Source of the DNA: Herbidospora daliensis
GTDB taxonomy: Bacteria; Actinomycetota; Actinomycetes; Streptosporangiales; Streptosporangiaceae
DNA: 64,000 nucleotides
Assembly (NCBI RefSeq): GCF_001570585.1
Contig: NZ_BBXF01000004.1
Span: 1-64,000 of the forward strand
Direction: 5' to 3'
The notes beneath the pieces were generated by a model, which made no database searches, was not told the DNA's origin, and worked only from the letters and a program-made list of their open reading frames with translations. Made by a program: the position numbers and the translations under genes. Positions 9,400 through 18,086 of this stretch are shown in pieces (position 1 is the first letter of the stretch; each line of letters begins with the position of its first letter).

Positions 9400-10289
9400 C
9401 AGACGCGGGCCGGGACCGGGAAGATCTCCTGGAGCCGTTCGGTGGCCAGGGCCTGGGAATAGCGCTGGCGGGCCGTGGTGGCGGCAGCGCCGGCCAGGGC
9501 CTCCTCGTAGCGGTCGATCACCACGTCGGCCAGGCCCTCGCAGTCGCCGATGACCTCGGCGCAGCGGATGTCGAGGCCCTCGTGGTTGGCGCCGTAGGCG
9601 AGGGCCTGGGCCCAGATGCGCTCCAGGACGCCGCCGGCGAACAGCACGTAGGGCAGCACGATGACCCGCTTGGCGCCCAGGCGGCGGCAGCGCTCCAGGC
9701 CGCCGGGCACGCCCGGCCGCGCGTGGGACACGTAGGCCGTCTCGACCGTCAGGTAGTCGGCCGCGTGGGTCTCCCAGAACAGCCGCGACACGCGGTGGAC
9801 CTCGGCGTTGGCCGCGGTGCTCGGCGAGCCGTGGCCGACCAGGACGACGGCGGTGTCGGCGAGCGCGATCGGCTCGGGCTCCTCGACGAAGGCCCCGCGC
9901 ACGAACGTGGGCATGTCGGCGGCGGCGTCGGCGAGGCGTTCGGCCAGCAGTTCCAGGATGCGCGGGTCGGGGCCGAGCGGGCGGCCCAGGTCGTATCCGA
10001 GCGTCGGGTGGAGCTCCTGGGCCAGCGCCAGCGTGCCGGGGATGTCGCCCAGCGCGGCGCGGTCGCCGGTGAGGCTGAGCGGCTGGGCGACGAGGTGGTG
10101 GTGGCCGCGCGCGACGAGCGAGGCGACCGACTCGGTCAGCGGTGGGCGGGCTCCCGCGACGAAGCCACCGGAGACGTCCGCGACGTCGCCGTCGAGGCGG
10201 CAGCGGAGCCGGTGAACGAACCGGCCGAATTCGGCTACGCCGGTATCGTCATGCGTGCCGTGCCCGATGAGCAGCAGCGGCGGTCTCAT
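9399..10289 (-). CDS. cbiX: Sirohydrochlorin cobalto/ferrochelatase (CbiX family)
   Basis: A 296-residue two-lobe chelatase that inserts cobalt (or iron) into sirohydrochlorin. Each half begins with the family histidine motif: LLLIGHGTHD near residue 5 and VVLVGHGSPST in the second half. HARPG and VLPYVLFAGG are further signature segments. The start chosen, ATG 10289, puts the first GHG at the usual distance; a longer frame to 10355 adds 22 residues with no homology feel. This is the first gene of the operon cbiX-cobC-cobT-ureohydrolase. The 86 bp upstream show no clear promoter or riboswitch. Confidence 0.88.
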   Translation of the reverse strand: MRPPLLLIGHGTHDDTGVAEFGRFVHRLRCRLDGDVADVSGGFVAGARPPLTESVASLVARGHHHLVAQPLSLTGDRAALGDIPGTLALAQELHPTLGYDLGRPLGPDPRILELLAERLADAAADMPTFVRGAFVEEPEPIALADTAVVLVGHGSPSTAANAEVHRVSRLFWETHAADYLTVETAYVSHARPGVPGGLERCRRLGAKRVIVLPYVLFAGGVLERIWAQALAYGANHEGLDIRCAEVIGDCEGLADVVIDRYEEALAGAAATTARQRYSQALATERLQEIFPVPARV

Positions 10290-10375
10290 GTCAACGATCT
10301 CCCCTGGCTTGACCTGCTCCGCAAAGATAGCCGAGCTTGTCGTGCAATGGGGCATTCTTCCTAGGTTTGCCCAGC

Positions 10376-11458
10376 TCAGAGCTCACCGATCAAGAGACCG
10401 TAAACCACCGTGTCGGCTCTGCCGCCCGGAATCGGGATCGCCCCGCGCAGCACGCCCTCTTCGGCGAAACCGGCCTTCCTGGCCACTTTCCGGCTCGCCG
10501 TGTTGCCCTCGGCGATCATCAGCTGCACCCGCGCGAACCCCTGGGCGAACAGGAACGCGGTGAGCGTACGGGCGGCCTCGACGGCGTATCCCTGCCGCCG
10601 GGCCCACGGGGAGATCCAGTAGCCGATCTCGGCGTCGCCGCGTTCGCGGTCGGTGCGCACCACCGAGACCGCCCCGGCCAGCCGGCCGCCCTCGACCGGT
10701 TCGAGCGCGTAGGTGACGCTCTGCCGCCGGTCGGTGTGGGACAGGCGGGTGGTCCAGTCGAGCGCCTTCTCCAGCGTGTAGTCGACCGCCCACGGCATCC
10801 AGCGGGCGATCTCGGGGTCGTCGCGCACGGCGGCCAGCACGTCGAACGCGTCGCGTTTGGCGAACGGCCGCAGCTCCAGCCGGTCGCCCGCCAGCCGCGC
10901 CGGGAACCCGCCCGGCCGGTCGCCCTTCAGCAGCCCGAAGACGACCACGTCGTGGGGCCCGTCGTCTTCGAACCCGGCGCCGCGCAGCAGGCCCTCGCGG
11001 GTGAACCCGGCCTTCTCGGCCACCCTGATCGAGGCGGCGTTGCCCGCGATGGCGCGCAGTTCGACCCGCCGCAGCCGGGCCGTGCCGAGCGCCCAGGCGG
11101 CCAGCCCGCCGAGGGCCTCGGGGGCGTAGCCGTTGCCCCGGTGGGCGGGGTGCACGCCGTAGCCGACCTCGGTCGTGCCGGCCCCCCAATGGGTCTTGAA
11201 CAGGCTGATCGCCCCGACGATGCGGCCGTGGCGCTCGATCGCCAGGTGGATGCCCTGGTTCGACCGGCGCAGTTCGTGCACGCCGTTGACGAGCCACGAG
11301 ACGATCCCGCCCGCGTAACCGGGGGCTCCCGGCGGGAGCGCGGTGGGATGGGCGCCGTCCTGCACGATCGCCCGGACCTGGTCGTGGTCGGCGGGGCGGA
11401 AGTTCCGCAGGACGAGCCGGTCGGTGGCGATGGACAGGCGCTCGTCGAACACGCCCAA
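10376..11458 (-). CDS. Tandem GNAT acetyltransferase (RimJ/RimL-like)
   Basis: A 360-residue protein made of two GNAT domains in a row. The first has RLVLRNFRPADHD, GYGVHPAHRGNGYAPEAL and NAASIRVAEKAGF; the second has RLELRPFAKRD, GYWISPWARRQGYAVEA and NTASRKVARKAGF. Both therefore keep the acetyl-CoA-binding (R/Q)xxG(N/Y)G/A-type loop and the NxxSxRVxxKxGF helix. Substrates are not predictable; relatives acetylate protein N-termini, antibiotics or small amines. It lies between the cobalamin operon and lutC, separate from both. Confidence 0.85.
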   Translation of the reverse strand: MGVFDERLSIATDRLVLRNFRPADHDQVRAIVQDGAHPTALPPGAPGYAGGIVSWLVNGVHELRRSNQGIHLAIERHGRIVGAISLFKTHWGAGTTEVGYGVHPAHRGNGYAPEALGGLAAWALGTARLRRVELRAIAGNAASIRVAEKAGFTREGLLRGAGFEDDGPHDVVVFGLLKGDRPGGFPARLAGDRLELRPFAKRDAFDVLAAVRDDPEIARWMPWAVDYTLEKALDWTTRLSHTDRRQSVTYALEPVEGGRLAGAVSVVRTDRERGDAEIGYWISPWARRQGYAVEAARTLTAFLFAQGFARVQLMIAEGNTASRKVARKAGFAEEGVLRGAIPIPGGRADTVVYGLLIGEL

Positions 11459-11468
11459 TACCGTACGA

Positions 11469-12035
11469 CTACCCGATGACGATGACGACCTCGAGCGTGC
11501 GGGGCCCGTGCACGCCCTCGACGCGGTTCAGCTCGATGTCGCTGGTGGCCGAGGGGCCGCTGATCCAGGTGAGCGGGCGGGCCGGGTCGAGGCGGGCGAC
11601 CGCGTCGGGGACGTTCGGCACGATCTGGTCGTCGCGGACCACGCACAGGTGGTAGTCGGGGATGAGGGTCTGCGCGCGGGTGCCCTGGCCGGGGTCGGCG
11701 TCCAGGACGATCGTGCCGGTCTCGGCGACGGCGACGGCGCAGGTGGAGATCACTCCGTCGGGTTCGCCTTCGGAGGCGGCGTACATGTCGGAGGGAAAGC
11801 CTGCTGGAACGGTCAGCACCCTGCCCTCGGTGATCCGGGCCAGCGTCGCCGCGACCTCGGCGCGCGGCACGACGTGCACGATCGCCTTGTAGTCGCGGAC
11901 CCGTTCGGCGAACAGGTCCACGTCGCCGCGTTCGCCGGTGGCGCCCCGGTAGCCGCGCTCGATCCCGGCCTCGGGCGCGCCCTCGACGGCCGAGCGGATG
12001 CGCCGCAGGATGACCTCGCGTGCCGCCGCGCTCAT
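11469..12035 (-). CDS. lutC: L-lactate utilisation protein LutC
   Basis: A 188-residue LUD-domain (DUF162) protein, the smallest subunit of the LutABC L-lactate dehydrogenase complex. It shows the family's TGTIVLD and PDYHLCVV segments and a C-terminal SATSDIELNRVEGVHGP motif. The ATG at 12035 overlaps the lutB stop by 4 bp, so lutA-lutB-lutC form one leftward operon. Expression is probably controlled by the GntR-type protein encoded divergently at 14192, through the palindromes at 14139-14164. Confidence 0.92.
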   Translation of the reverse strand: MSAAAREVILRRIRSAVEGAPEAGIERGYRGATGERGDVDLFAERVRDYKAIVHVVPRAEVAATLARITEGRVLTVPAGFPSDMYAASEGEPDGVISTCAVAVAETGTIVLDADPGQGTRAQTLIPDYHLCVVRDDQIVPNVPDAVARLDPARPLTWISGPSATSDIELNRVEGVHGPRTLEVVIVIG

Positions 12036-13420
12036 CTGTTCCCCTCTCTGACCCACCAGTCGCGGAACGACTCGGCGGGGATCTCCGGCATGTCGCGGGT
12101 GTCGGTCCAGCCCGACAGCGGGCCGGGCAGCCGTTTGGGCACCAGCCTGCGCATGCGCCCGCCGAACCGCTGCGCCTTGGCCAGCCGCTTCGACCGGCTG
12201 AAGACCCATCCGGCGGCGGCCATGCCCGCCTTCTCGGTCCGGGGGTGCCGCGCCTTCGCGCGCAGGTCGACGAGCACCGACGGGATGTCGATGGCGACCG
12301 GGCAGACCTCGTAACACGCCCCGCAGAGCGACGACGCGTAGGGCAGCGACCGGTCGAGCTCGGTGTCCATGCCGCGCAGCTGCGGCGTCAGGATCGCCCC
12401 GATCGGCCCCGGGTAGACCGAGCCGTAGGAGTGCCCGCCGGCGCGTTCGTAGACCGGGCAGACGTTCAGGCAGGCCGAGCAGCGGATGCAGCGCAGCGCC
12501 TGGCGGCCCACCTTGTCGGCCAAGACCGAGGTGCGCCCGTTGTCGAGCAGCACGAGGTGGAACTCCTGGCCTTCGGTCGCGCCGGTCCACATCGAGGTGT
12601 ACGGGTTCATGCGCTCCCCCGTGGAGCTGCGCGGCAGCAGCTGGAGGAACACTTCGAGGTCCTGCCAGGCAGGCAGCAGCTTCTCGATGCCGACCACGCT
12701 GATCAGGGTCTTGGGCAGCGTGAGGCACATGCGCCCGTTGCCCTCCGACTCCAGCACCACCAGCGTGCCGGTCTCGGCGATCATGAAGTTGGCGCCCGAA
12801 ATCGCGACCTTGGCCTCCAGGAAGCGTTTGCGCAGGTAGAGCCGGGCCGCTTCGGCGAGCGCGCGCGGCTCGTCGGTGAGGTCCTTCGGCGCCCCGGCCA
12901 TCTTCTTGAGGAAGAGCTCGCGGATCTCGGCCCGGTTGCGGTGGATCGCCGGGACCAGGATGTGCGACGGGAAGTCGTCGCCGAGCTGCACGATCAGCTC
13001 GGCGAGGTCGGTCTCGAACGCCTCGATGCCCTCTTCTGCGAGCGCCTCGTTGAGGCCGATCTCCATGGTGGCCATCGACTTGACCTTGACGACCTCAGTC
13101 TCGCCGGTGTCCTTGACCAGGCGGGCGACGATCCGGTTGGCCTCGGCCGCGTCGCGGGCCCAGTGGACGACGCCGCCGGCCGCGGTGACCTTCTCCTCCA
13201 GCTCGATCAGGTAGCGGTCGAGGTGGCGCAGCGTGTGGTCTTTGATCGTCTTGCCGGCCTGGCGGAGCTCGGCCCAGTCGGCGAGCTCGCCCACCACGGC
13301 GGCGCGCCGCCCCCGGATCGTGTGGGTCGCCTTGCGCAGGTTGAAGCGCAGCTGGCTGTTCTGCACGGCCTTGGCGGCGTTCTGCGGGAACGCCGGCATG
13401 CCGATGTAGACGCCGCTCAT
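12032..13420 (-). CDS. lutB: L-lactate utilisation iron-sulfur protein LutB
   Basis: A 462-residue LutB. The N-terminal two thirds is a LUD domain with GANFMIAETGTLVV, and the C-terminal third carries two [4Fe-4S] motifs, CIRCSACLNVCPVY and CGACYEVCPV. It passes electrons from L-lactate oxidation within the LutABC complex in the cytoplasm. The ATG at 13420 overlaps the lutA stop by 4 bp. The C-terminal tail after the clusters is basic and ends in DWWVREGNR, normal for actinobacterial LutB. Confidence 0.93.
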   Translation of the reverse strand: MSGVYIGMPAFPQNAAKAVQNSQLRFNLRKATHTIRGRRAAVVGELADWAELRQAGKTIKDHTLRHLDRYLIELEEKVTAAGGVVHWARDAAEANRIVARLVKDTGETEVVKVKSMATMEIGLNEALAEEGIEAFETDLAELIVQLGDDFPSHILVPAIHRNRAEIRELFLKKMAGAPKDLTDEPRALAEAARLYLRKRFLEAKVAISGANFMIAETGTLVVLESEGNGRMCLTLPKTLISVVGIEKLLPAWQDLEVFLQLLPRSSTGERMNPYTSMWTGATEGQEFHLVLLDNGRTSVLADKVGRQALRCIRCSACLNVCPVYERAGGHSYGSVYPGPIGAILTPQLRGMDTELDRSLPYASSLCGACYEVCPVAIDIPSVLVDLRAKARHPRTEKAGMAAAGWVFSRSKRLAKAQRFGGRMRRLVPKRLPGPLSGWTDTRDMPEIPAESFRDWWVREGNR

Positions 13421-14121
13421 TCGGCGCCCTCCTCGGTCGACGCGAGGATCTCGGCGAGGTGGAGCACGCGTACCCCCGACTTCTGGCGTTTGAGGGTGCC
13501 GCCGATGTGCAGCAGGCACGAGTTGTCGGCGGCGCAGAGCACCTCGGCGCCGGTCTTCATCACGTTGCCGATCTTGTCGGCGCACATCGCCGCGCTGACG
13601 TCGCGGTTCTTGACGGCGAAGGTGCCCCCGAAGCCGCAGCACTCCTCGGCGCCCGGCAGCGGGACGAGTTCCAGGCCCCGGACGTTCTCCAGCAGCGTGA
13701 ACGGCTTGTCGCCGACCTTGAGGCCGCGCAGGGAGTGGCAGGTCGGATGGTAGGTGACCTTGTGGGGGAAGTAGGCGCCCACGTCGGTGGTCTTCAGGAC
13801 GTCCACCAGGAACTCCGACAGGTCGTACACCTTCGGGATGTTCTCGATGTCGAGGTGGGGATACTGCTCGCGGACCATCGCGGCGCACGAGCCGCTGGGC
13901 GCGACGACGGCGTCGTAGCCGGCGAACGTCTCGGCGAACCGGCCGGCCAGCTTGACCGCCTCGTCGCGGTAGCCGGTGTTCAGGTGCATCTGGCCGCAGC
14001 ACGTCTGGGCGAGGGGGAAGTCGACCTCGACGCCGAGCCGCCGCAGCAGCCCGACGGTCGCCTTCCCCGTGCCGGGAAAGAGCGTGTCGTTGACACAGGT
14101 GATGAAGAGCGCGACCCGCAC
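13417..14121 (-). CDS. lutA: L-lactate utilisation cysteine-rich protein LutA
   Basis: A 234-residue LutA with two CCG domains: TCCGQMHLNTG in the first half and EECCGFGGTF in the second. These bind an unusual Fe-S cluster, as in heterodisulfide reductase subunit B. The GTG at 14121 is preferred: it follows a GGGAG site, and the first residues VRVALFITCVND are the usual N-terminus. Further upstream the frame runs through the operator and the divergent regulator gene. This is the first gene of the lutABC operon. Confidence 0.93.
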   Translation of the reverse strand: MRVALFITCVNDTLFPGTGKATVGLLRRLGVEVDFPLAQTCCGQMHLNTGYRDEAVKLAGRFAETFAGYDAVVAPSGSCAAMVREQYPHLDIENIPKVYDLSEFLVDVLKTTDVGAYFPHKVTYHPTCHSLRGLKVGDKPFTLLENVRGLELVPLPGAEECCGFGGTFAVKNRDVSAAMCADKIGNVMKTGAEVLCAADNSCLLHIGGTLKRQKSGVRVLHLAEILASTEEGAE

Positions 14122-14136
14122 CGGGACTCCCGCAGG

Positions 14137-14167
14137 TATGGTCAGACCAAATATGGTCAGACCATAC
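14137..14167. promoter_or_regulatory. Twin operator between lutA and its GntR-type regulator
   Basis: Two copies of TGGTCAGACCA, at 14139-14149 and 14154-14164, are spaced 15 bp centre to centre. The outer flanks (GTA on the left, TAC on the right) extend the block into one large near-palindrome. TGGTC-N-GACCA fits the known operator style of FadR-subfamily GntR regulators. The site lies 18 bp from the lutA start and about 28 bp from the regulator start, so one dimer pair could repress both divergent promoters. Confidence 0.8.
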
Positions 14168-14191
14168 ACCTTTCCGGCGGAGGGGACAGGA

Positions 14192-14863
14192 GTGCGTACC
14201 TTCGAAACGGTGCTGGCCCAGATCGAGCAGCGGATCGCGGCCGACGGCCTGACGGTCGGCGACCGGCTGCCCGGGGAACGGCAACTCGCCGAGCAGCTGG
14301 GGGTCGGGCGGTCGTCCGTCCGGGAGGCGCTGCGGGTGCTGGAGACCCTCGGGGTCGTGTCGTCGCAGGTGGGGCGGGGTCCCGACGCGGGCGCGGTGCT
14401 GATCTCGCGGCCCGACGGCACGCTGGCCGACCTGCTGCGGCTGAACCTCGGGCTGGCGACGATGTCGGCGCGCGAGGTCCTGGACACCCGGCTGATGATC
14501 GAGCGCTGGTCGGCGGCCCGGGTGACGTCGGCCCCGGCGGCGATGACCGAGGCGCTGGCCGCCATGGACGCGGCGGGGTCGCCGGAGGAGTTCGTCACCC
14601 ACGACATCGCCTTCCACGTGGCGCTGACCGACGCGGCCGGCAACCGGCTGCTGTCGGCGGTGCTGCGGGCGCTGCGCGACGCGCTGGTGTCGAACGCGGT
14701 CGAGGCGGTGCGCAGGCTCGGCCACACGGGCGACCTGCAGGCCGACCACCGGCGCATCCACGCGGCGATCGAGGCGGGCGACGCGGCCGAGGCCGTCGCG
14801 GCGGTGACCGCCCACCTCGCCCGCGCCTACCCGGGGCTTTCACTGACCCAGAACGTGTTCTAG
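14192..14863 (+). CDS. FadR/LldR-type GntR transcriptional regulator
   Basis: A 223-residue regulator. Residues 1-70 form a winged helix with GDRLPGERQLAEQLGVGRSS and REALRVLETLGVV. The C-terminal FCD domain has the metal/ligand histidines of the family in THDIAFHVAL and DHRRIHAAI. The GTG at 14192 is chosen because a GGAGGGGACAGG ribosome site precedes it and the first residues are VRTFETVL; longer frames run through the operator. Divergent from lutABC, it probably senses lactate or a related acid and binds the twin operator at 14139-14164. Confidence 0.88.
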   Translation: MRTFETVLAQIEQRIAADGLTVGDRLPGERQLAEQLGVGRSSVREALRVLETLGVVSSQVGRGPDAGAVLISRPDGTLADLLRLNLGLATMSAREVLDTRLMIERWSAARVTSAPAAMTEALAAMDAAGSPEEFVTHDIAFHVALTDAAGNRLLSAVLRALRDALVSNAVEAVRRLGHTGDLQADHRRIHAAIEAGDAAEAVAAVTAHLARAYPGLSLTQNVF

Positions 14864-14872
14864 TTTTCGTTC

Positions 14873-15865
14873 ATGAAGCTGGGTCTGAACCTCGGTTACT
14901 GGCAGCGCTCCCCCTCCGACGCCACCGCTCTCGTGCAGGCCGCCGAACGGCTCGGCTACGACTCGGTGTGGACCGCCGAGGCGTACGGCAGCGACGCCTT
15001 CACCCCGCTGGCCTGGTATGGCGCCCGGACCTCCCGCATCAAGCTGGGCACCTCGGTCGTGCAGCTCAGCGCCCGTACGCCGGCCGCCACCGCGATGACC
15101 GCGATGACGCTCGACCACCTCACCGGCGGGCGGCTGCTGCTCGGGATCGGCGCCTCGGGGCCGCAGGTGGTCGAGGGCTGGTACGGCGTCCCGTTCGCCC
15201 GCCCGCTGGCCCGGACCCGCGAGTACGTCGAGATCATGCGCAAGATCTGGCGGCGGGAGGAACCTGTTACCAACGAGGGCCCGCACTACCCGCTGCCGCT
15301 GCCCCAGGGCAAGCCGCTGAAGCTGATTACCCACCCGCTGCGCCCGGACATCCCGGTCTACCTCGGCGCCGAGGGCCCGAAGAACGTCGCGCTGGCCGCC
15401 GAGATCGGGCAGGGCTGGCTGCCCCTGTTCGCCCTCCCGTCGAAGATCGAGTCCATGTACGGCGACGCGCTCGCCGCCCGTACAGAGGACTTCGACATCG
15501 CGGCAATGGTCATGACGCTGATCACCGACGACGTGCGGGCCGGGCTCGACATGGTCAAGATGATGCTGAGCCTCTACATCGGCGGCATGGGGTCGTCCAA
15601 GAGGAACTTCCACGCCGACATCATCGGCCGCATGGGGTTCGCCGAGGAGGCCGCCCACATCCAGGGCCTGTTCCTCGACGGACGCCGCGAGGAGGCCTTC
15701 GCCGCCATCCCCGACGACCTGGCCGACGGGATCTCCCTGATCGGCCCGCCCGGACGGATCAAGGAACGCCTCGGCCCGTGGCGGGCCAGCCCGGTGACGT
15801 CGCTGCTGGTCATGGGCCCGCGGACCGAGGACGAACTGCGCACGATCCGCGAACTCGTGGGTTAA
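14873..15865 (+). CDS. F420-dependent LLM-class oxidoreductase
   Basis: A 330-residue luciferase-like (TIM-barrel) oxidoreductase. It starts MKLGLNLGYW and has AERLGYDSVWTAEAYGSDAF, RIKLGTSVVQLSART, HLTGGRLLLGIGASGPQV and VYLGAEGPKNVALAAEIGQG, the standard pattern of actinobacterial F420-binding LLM enzymes. Substrate unknown. It starts 9 bp after the GntR gene and may be co-transcribed with it; its stop overlaps the stop of the convergent downstream gene. Confidence 0.88.
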   Translation: MKLGLNLGYWQRSPSDATALVQAAERLGYDSVWTAEAYGSDAFTPLAWYGARTSRIKLGTSVVQLSARTPAATAMTAMTLDHLTGGRLLLGIGASGPQVVEGWYGVPFARPLARTREYVEIMRKIWRREEPVTNEGPHYPLPLPQGKPLKLITHPLRPDIPVYLGAEGPKNVALAAEIGQGWLPLFALPSKIESMYGDALAARTEDFDIAAMVMTLITDDVRAGLDMVKMMLSLYIGGMGSSKRNFHADIIGRMGFAEEAAHIQGLFLDGRREEAFAAIPDDLADGISLIGPPGRIKERLGPWRASPVTSLLVMGPRTEDELRTIRELVG

Positions 15866-16842
15866 CCGGGCAGGTCGGACCAGCCCGACTCCAGGTAGGC
15901 GTAGGCGGTGCCCTGCCGGATCGGGATCATCGTGGTGCCCGGCGGGGTGTCGACCGGCCGCTCATCGGGGCCGTCGTAGACGTAGGCGAGCAGCGTGGCG
16001 GTGGCCGGGTCGACCACGAGCGTGTGGTCGCCGGTCGCGTCGGTGATCGCCAGGCCGGGCCTGCCGACCGGGTCCGTCGCGTCGTCGTCCAGGTGGAGGC
16101 CGCCCTGGTCGGCGAGGATGCGCAGCAGCGTGGCGCGGGTCGCGTTGGGGGCCGGCGAGGTCAGGATGTGCCGGGCGGCGGCGAAGGCGAACGCGCCCGC
16201 GTCCTCGCCGCGCGGGCGGGCGTCGTCGAGCCACTTCTGCAGGGCGGCGCGATCGGCGGGCAGCTTCTTCAGGTCGGCCTGCCTGACCTGCTTCGTCCCG
16301 ATCCCCCAGGCCAGCACCAGGCCCGTGAACGACTGGTCCTTCGTCGCTTCGGGGAGTCCGGGGCGGCCCTCGGCGCGCCAGGTCTTTTCGGCCCGGTCGC
16401 CGGTGAACGTGGTCCGCACGTCGGTGGTCGCGCCGATCCTGCCGTCGCGGCCGTCGTACCAGGTCTCGGCCGTCGACGCGACGGTCACGCCGTCGAGCGG
16501 GGAGGTGAAGGTGCGGATCTTCTCGTGCCAGTACGTCCCCTTTTCGGGCCGGGTCCGCTCCAGCGTCTCGGCCCCCGCCAGCAGCACACTGCGCGCGGTC
16601 AGCACCGGGGTGCCCACCGGGACCGGGTCGGGCCGTGTCACGACCGTCGTCGACGGCGCGAACACCACGAAGGCGGCCGCCGCTGCCGCGAGCAGTCCGG
16701 ACGCCGCCAGCAGCCGGGTCGGGGGCCGCTTGCGCGCGGGCCGTTCGGCGAACGCCCTGGCCAGGTCGTCGGCCCGCCTGGCCCGGTGGGACTCCTCGGT
16801 CACGTCGTCGGGCCGCAGGCTCCGCACGAGGTCGTCGATCAT
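15862..16842 (-). CDS. CU044_5270-type membrane protein, partner of the ECF sigma factor
   Basis: A 326-residue protein. A basic, cytoplasmic N-terminal segment of about 45 residues (RRADDLARAFAERPARKRPP) is followed by one membrane helix (LLAASGLLAAAAAAFVVFAP) and an extracytoplasmic domain of about 255 residues. This is the layout of CU044_5270-family proteins, which lie beside ECF sigma genes in actinomycetes and probably act as anti-sigma or signal-sensing partners. The ATG at 16842 overlaps the sigma stop (ATGA). No zinc-binding anti-sigma motif (HxxxCxxC) is visible. Confidence 0.75.
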   Translation of the reverse strand: MIDDLVRSLRPDDVTEESHRARRADDLARAFAERPARKRPPTRLLAASGLLAAAAAAFVVFAPSTTVVTRPDPVPVGTPVLTARSVLLAGAETLERTRPEKGTYWHEKIRTFTSPLDGVTVASTAETWYDGRDGRIGATTDVRTTFTGDRAEKTWRAEGRPGLPEATKDQSFTGLVLAWGIGTKQVRQADLKKLPADRAALQKWLDDARPRGEDAGAFAFAAARHILTSPAPNATRATLLRILADQGGLHLDDDATDPVGRPGLAITDATGDHTLVVDPATATLLAYVYDGPDERPVDTPPGTTMIPIRQGTAYAYLESGWSDLPG

Positions 16843-17333
16843 GATTGCTCCTGGAGGGTTCGGGGCCGCAGCGCCTCGGTGAGGCGGCGGCGCGCACGGT
16901 GCAGTCGGACGGCGAACGTGCCGGCGGCGCAACCGGCGATCTTGGCGGCCTCGCGGGGCGTCAGGCCGTACCAGCTGGTCAGGATCAGCGCCTCGGCGTC
17001 GGCCTCCGCCATCGCGGCGAGCACGATCAGCGCCGCCTCGCGCTCGGTGACCTGGTCGGCGACGTCGGGGGTGGTGCGAACCGGCAGGTAGGCGAGCAGC
17101 CGTTCGGCCCGGATGCCGGAGTCGCGCTGTTTGCGGAGCAGGTTCCTGGCGACGCCGAGCAGCCACGGCAGCGGCTCCGGCGGCAGGTCGGCGAACCGCC
17201 GCCAGGCGATCAGGAAGGTCTCCCCGACGACGTCCTCGGCCGCCGCCCGGTCGGCACGCAGCAGCGCGTATCCGAGGACGGCCCGGTAATGCCGGTCGTA
17301 GAGGTCGGTGAATCGTGTCTCTGGATCGTCCAC
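16839..17333 (-). CDS. ECF RNA polymerase sigma factor
   Basis: A 164-residue ECF sigma factor. Region 2 is FTDLYDRHYRAVLGYALLRA with AEDVVGETFLIAWRRF; region 4 is LTPREAAKIAGCAAGTFAVR. The GTG at 17333 is chosen because it gives the usual ECF opening VDDPETRFTDLYDRHY and leaves 52 bp for divergent promoters. An upstream ATG at 17375 would add 14 residues but would lie only 10 bp from the divergent regulator start. Translationally coupled to the CU044_5270-type gene. Confidence 0.85.
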   Translation of the reverse strand: MDDPETRFTDLYDRHYRAVLGYALLRADRAAAEDVVGETFLIAWRRFADLPPEPLPWLLGVARNLLRKQRDSGIRAERLLAYLPVRTTPDVADQVTEREAALIVLAAMAEADAEALILTSWYGLTPREAAKIAGCAAGTFAVRLHRARRRLTEALRPRTLQEQS

Positions 17334-17385
17334 ACCCAGTAGTCCCGCCAGTGGAGCCCGGATTACACATGACATCATTTCGGGC

Positions 17386-18024
17386 GTGAAGGTGCTGATA
17401 GCCGACGACCAGGAGCTCGTCCGCACGGGTTTCCGCATGATCCTCGACGCGCAGCCCGACATCGAGGTCGTGGCGACCGTGGCCGACGGCGCGGCGGCCG
17501 TCGCCGAGGCCCGCCGCCTGCGCCCCGACGTGTGCCTGCTCGACATCCGCATGCCCAAGCTCGACGGCATCGAGGTCACCCGCCTGCTGGCCGGTCCGGG
17601 CGTGCCCGACCCGCTCCGCGTGGTCATCGTCACCACGTTCGACCTCGACGACTACGTCTACGGCGCGCTGCGCGCCGGAGCCTGCGGCTTCCTGCTCAAG
17701 GACAGCGGCCCCGCCCTGCTCATCGAGGCGGTCCGCGCCGCCGCCGCGGGCGACGCGCTGGTCTCCCCTTCGGTGACGGTACGGCTCCTCGCCCACCTCG
17801 CCCGTCCACGCCAGCCGGTCAGCCCGCCCGAATCGCTGACCGACCGAGAGCTCGACGTGGTCCGGCTGGTCGCCCGGGGCCGGACCAACCAGGAGGTCGC
17901 CGCCGAGCTGTTCGTCTCGTTGTCGACGGTGAAGACGCACATGGCCAGCGTCCAGACCAAACTGGGCCTGCGGAACCGCGTCGAGGTCGCCGCGTGGGCC
18001 TGGGAGTCCGGTGTCGTGAGTTGA
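17386..18024 (+). CDS. NarL/FixJ-family response regulator (orphan)
   Basis: A 212-residue response regulator. The receiver domain has the acidic pair in LIADDQE, the phosphorylated Asp in CLLDIRMPKLDG and the Lys in GFLLKDSG. The C-terminal LuxR-type HTH reads LTDRELDVVRLVARGRTNQE followed by VSLSTVKTHM. The GTG at 17386 is the natural N-terminus (VKVLIADDQE). No histidine kinase is adjacent, so its sensor must lie elsewhere. It is divergent from the ECF sigma gene across 52 bp. Confidence 0.9.
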   Translation: MKVLIADDQELVRTGFRMILDAQPDIEVVATVADGAAAVAEARRLRPDVCLLDIRMPKLDGIEVTRLLAGPGVPDPLRVVIVTTFDLDDYVYGALRAGACGFLLKDSGPALLIEAVRAAAAGDALVSPSVTVRLLAHLARPRQPVSPPESLTDRELDVVRLVARGRTNQEVAAELFVSLSTVKTHMASVQTKLGLRNRVEVAAWAWESGVVS

Positions 18025-18086
18025 CCGGATTAGCGGAGGTTCTCCCTGGAAACGAAGGGGTCAGGTAACACCGGGGGGAGAGTTCC

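Noticed and set aside
10290-10375. Cobalamin riboswitch upstream of cbiX
   Set aside because: The 86-bp gap is too short for a full aptamer and shows no conserved core.
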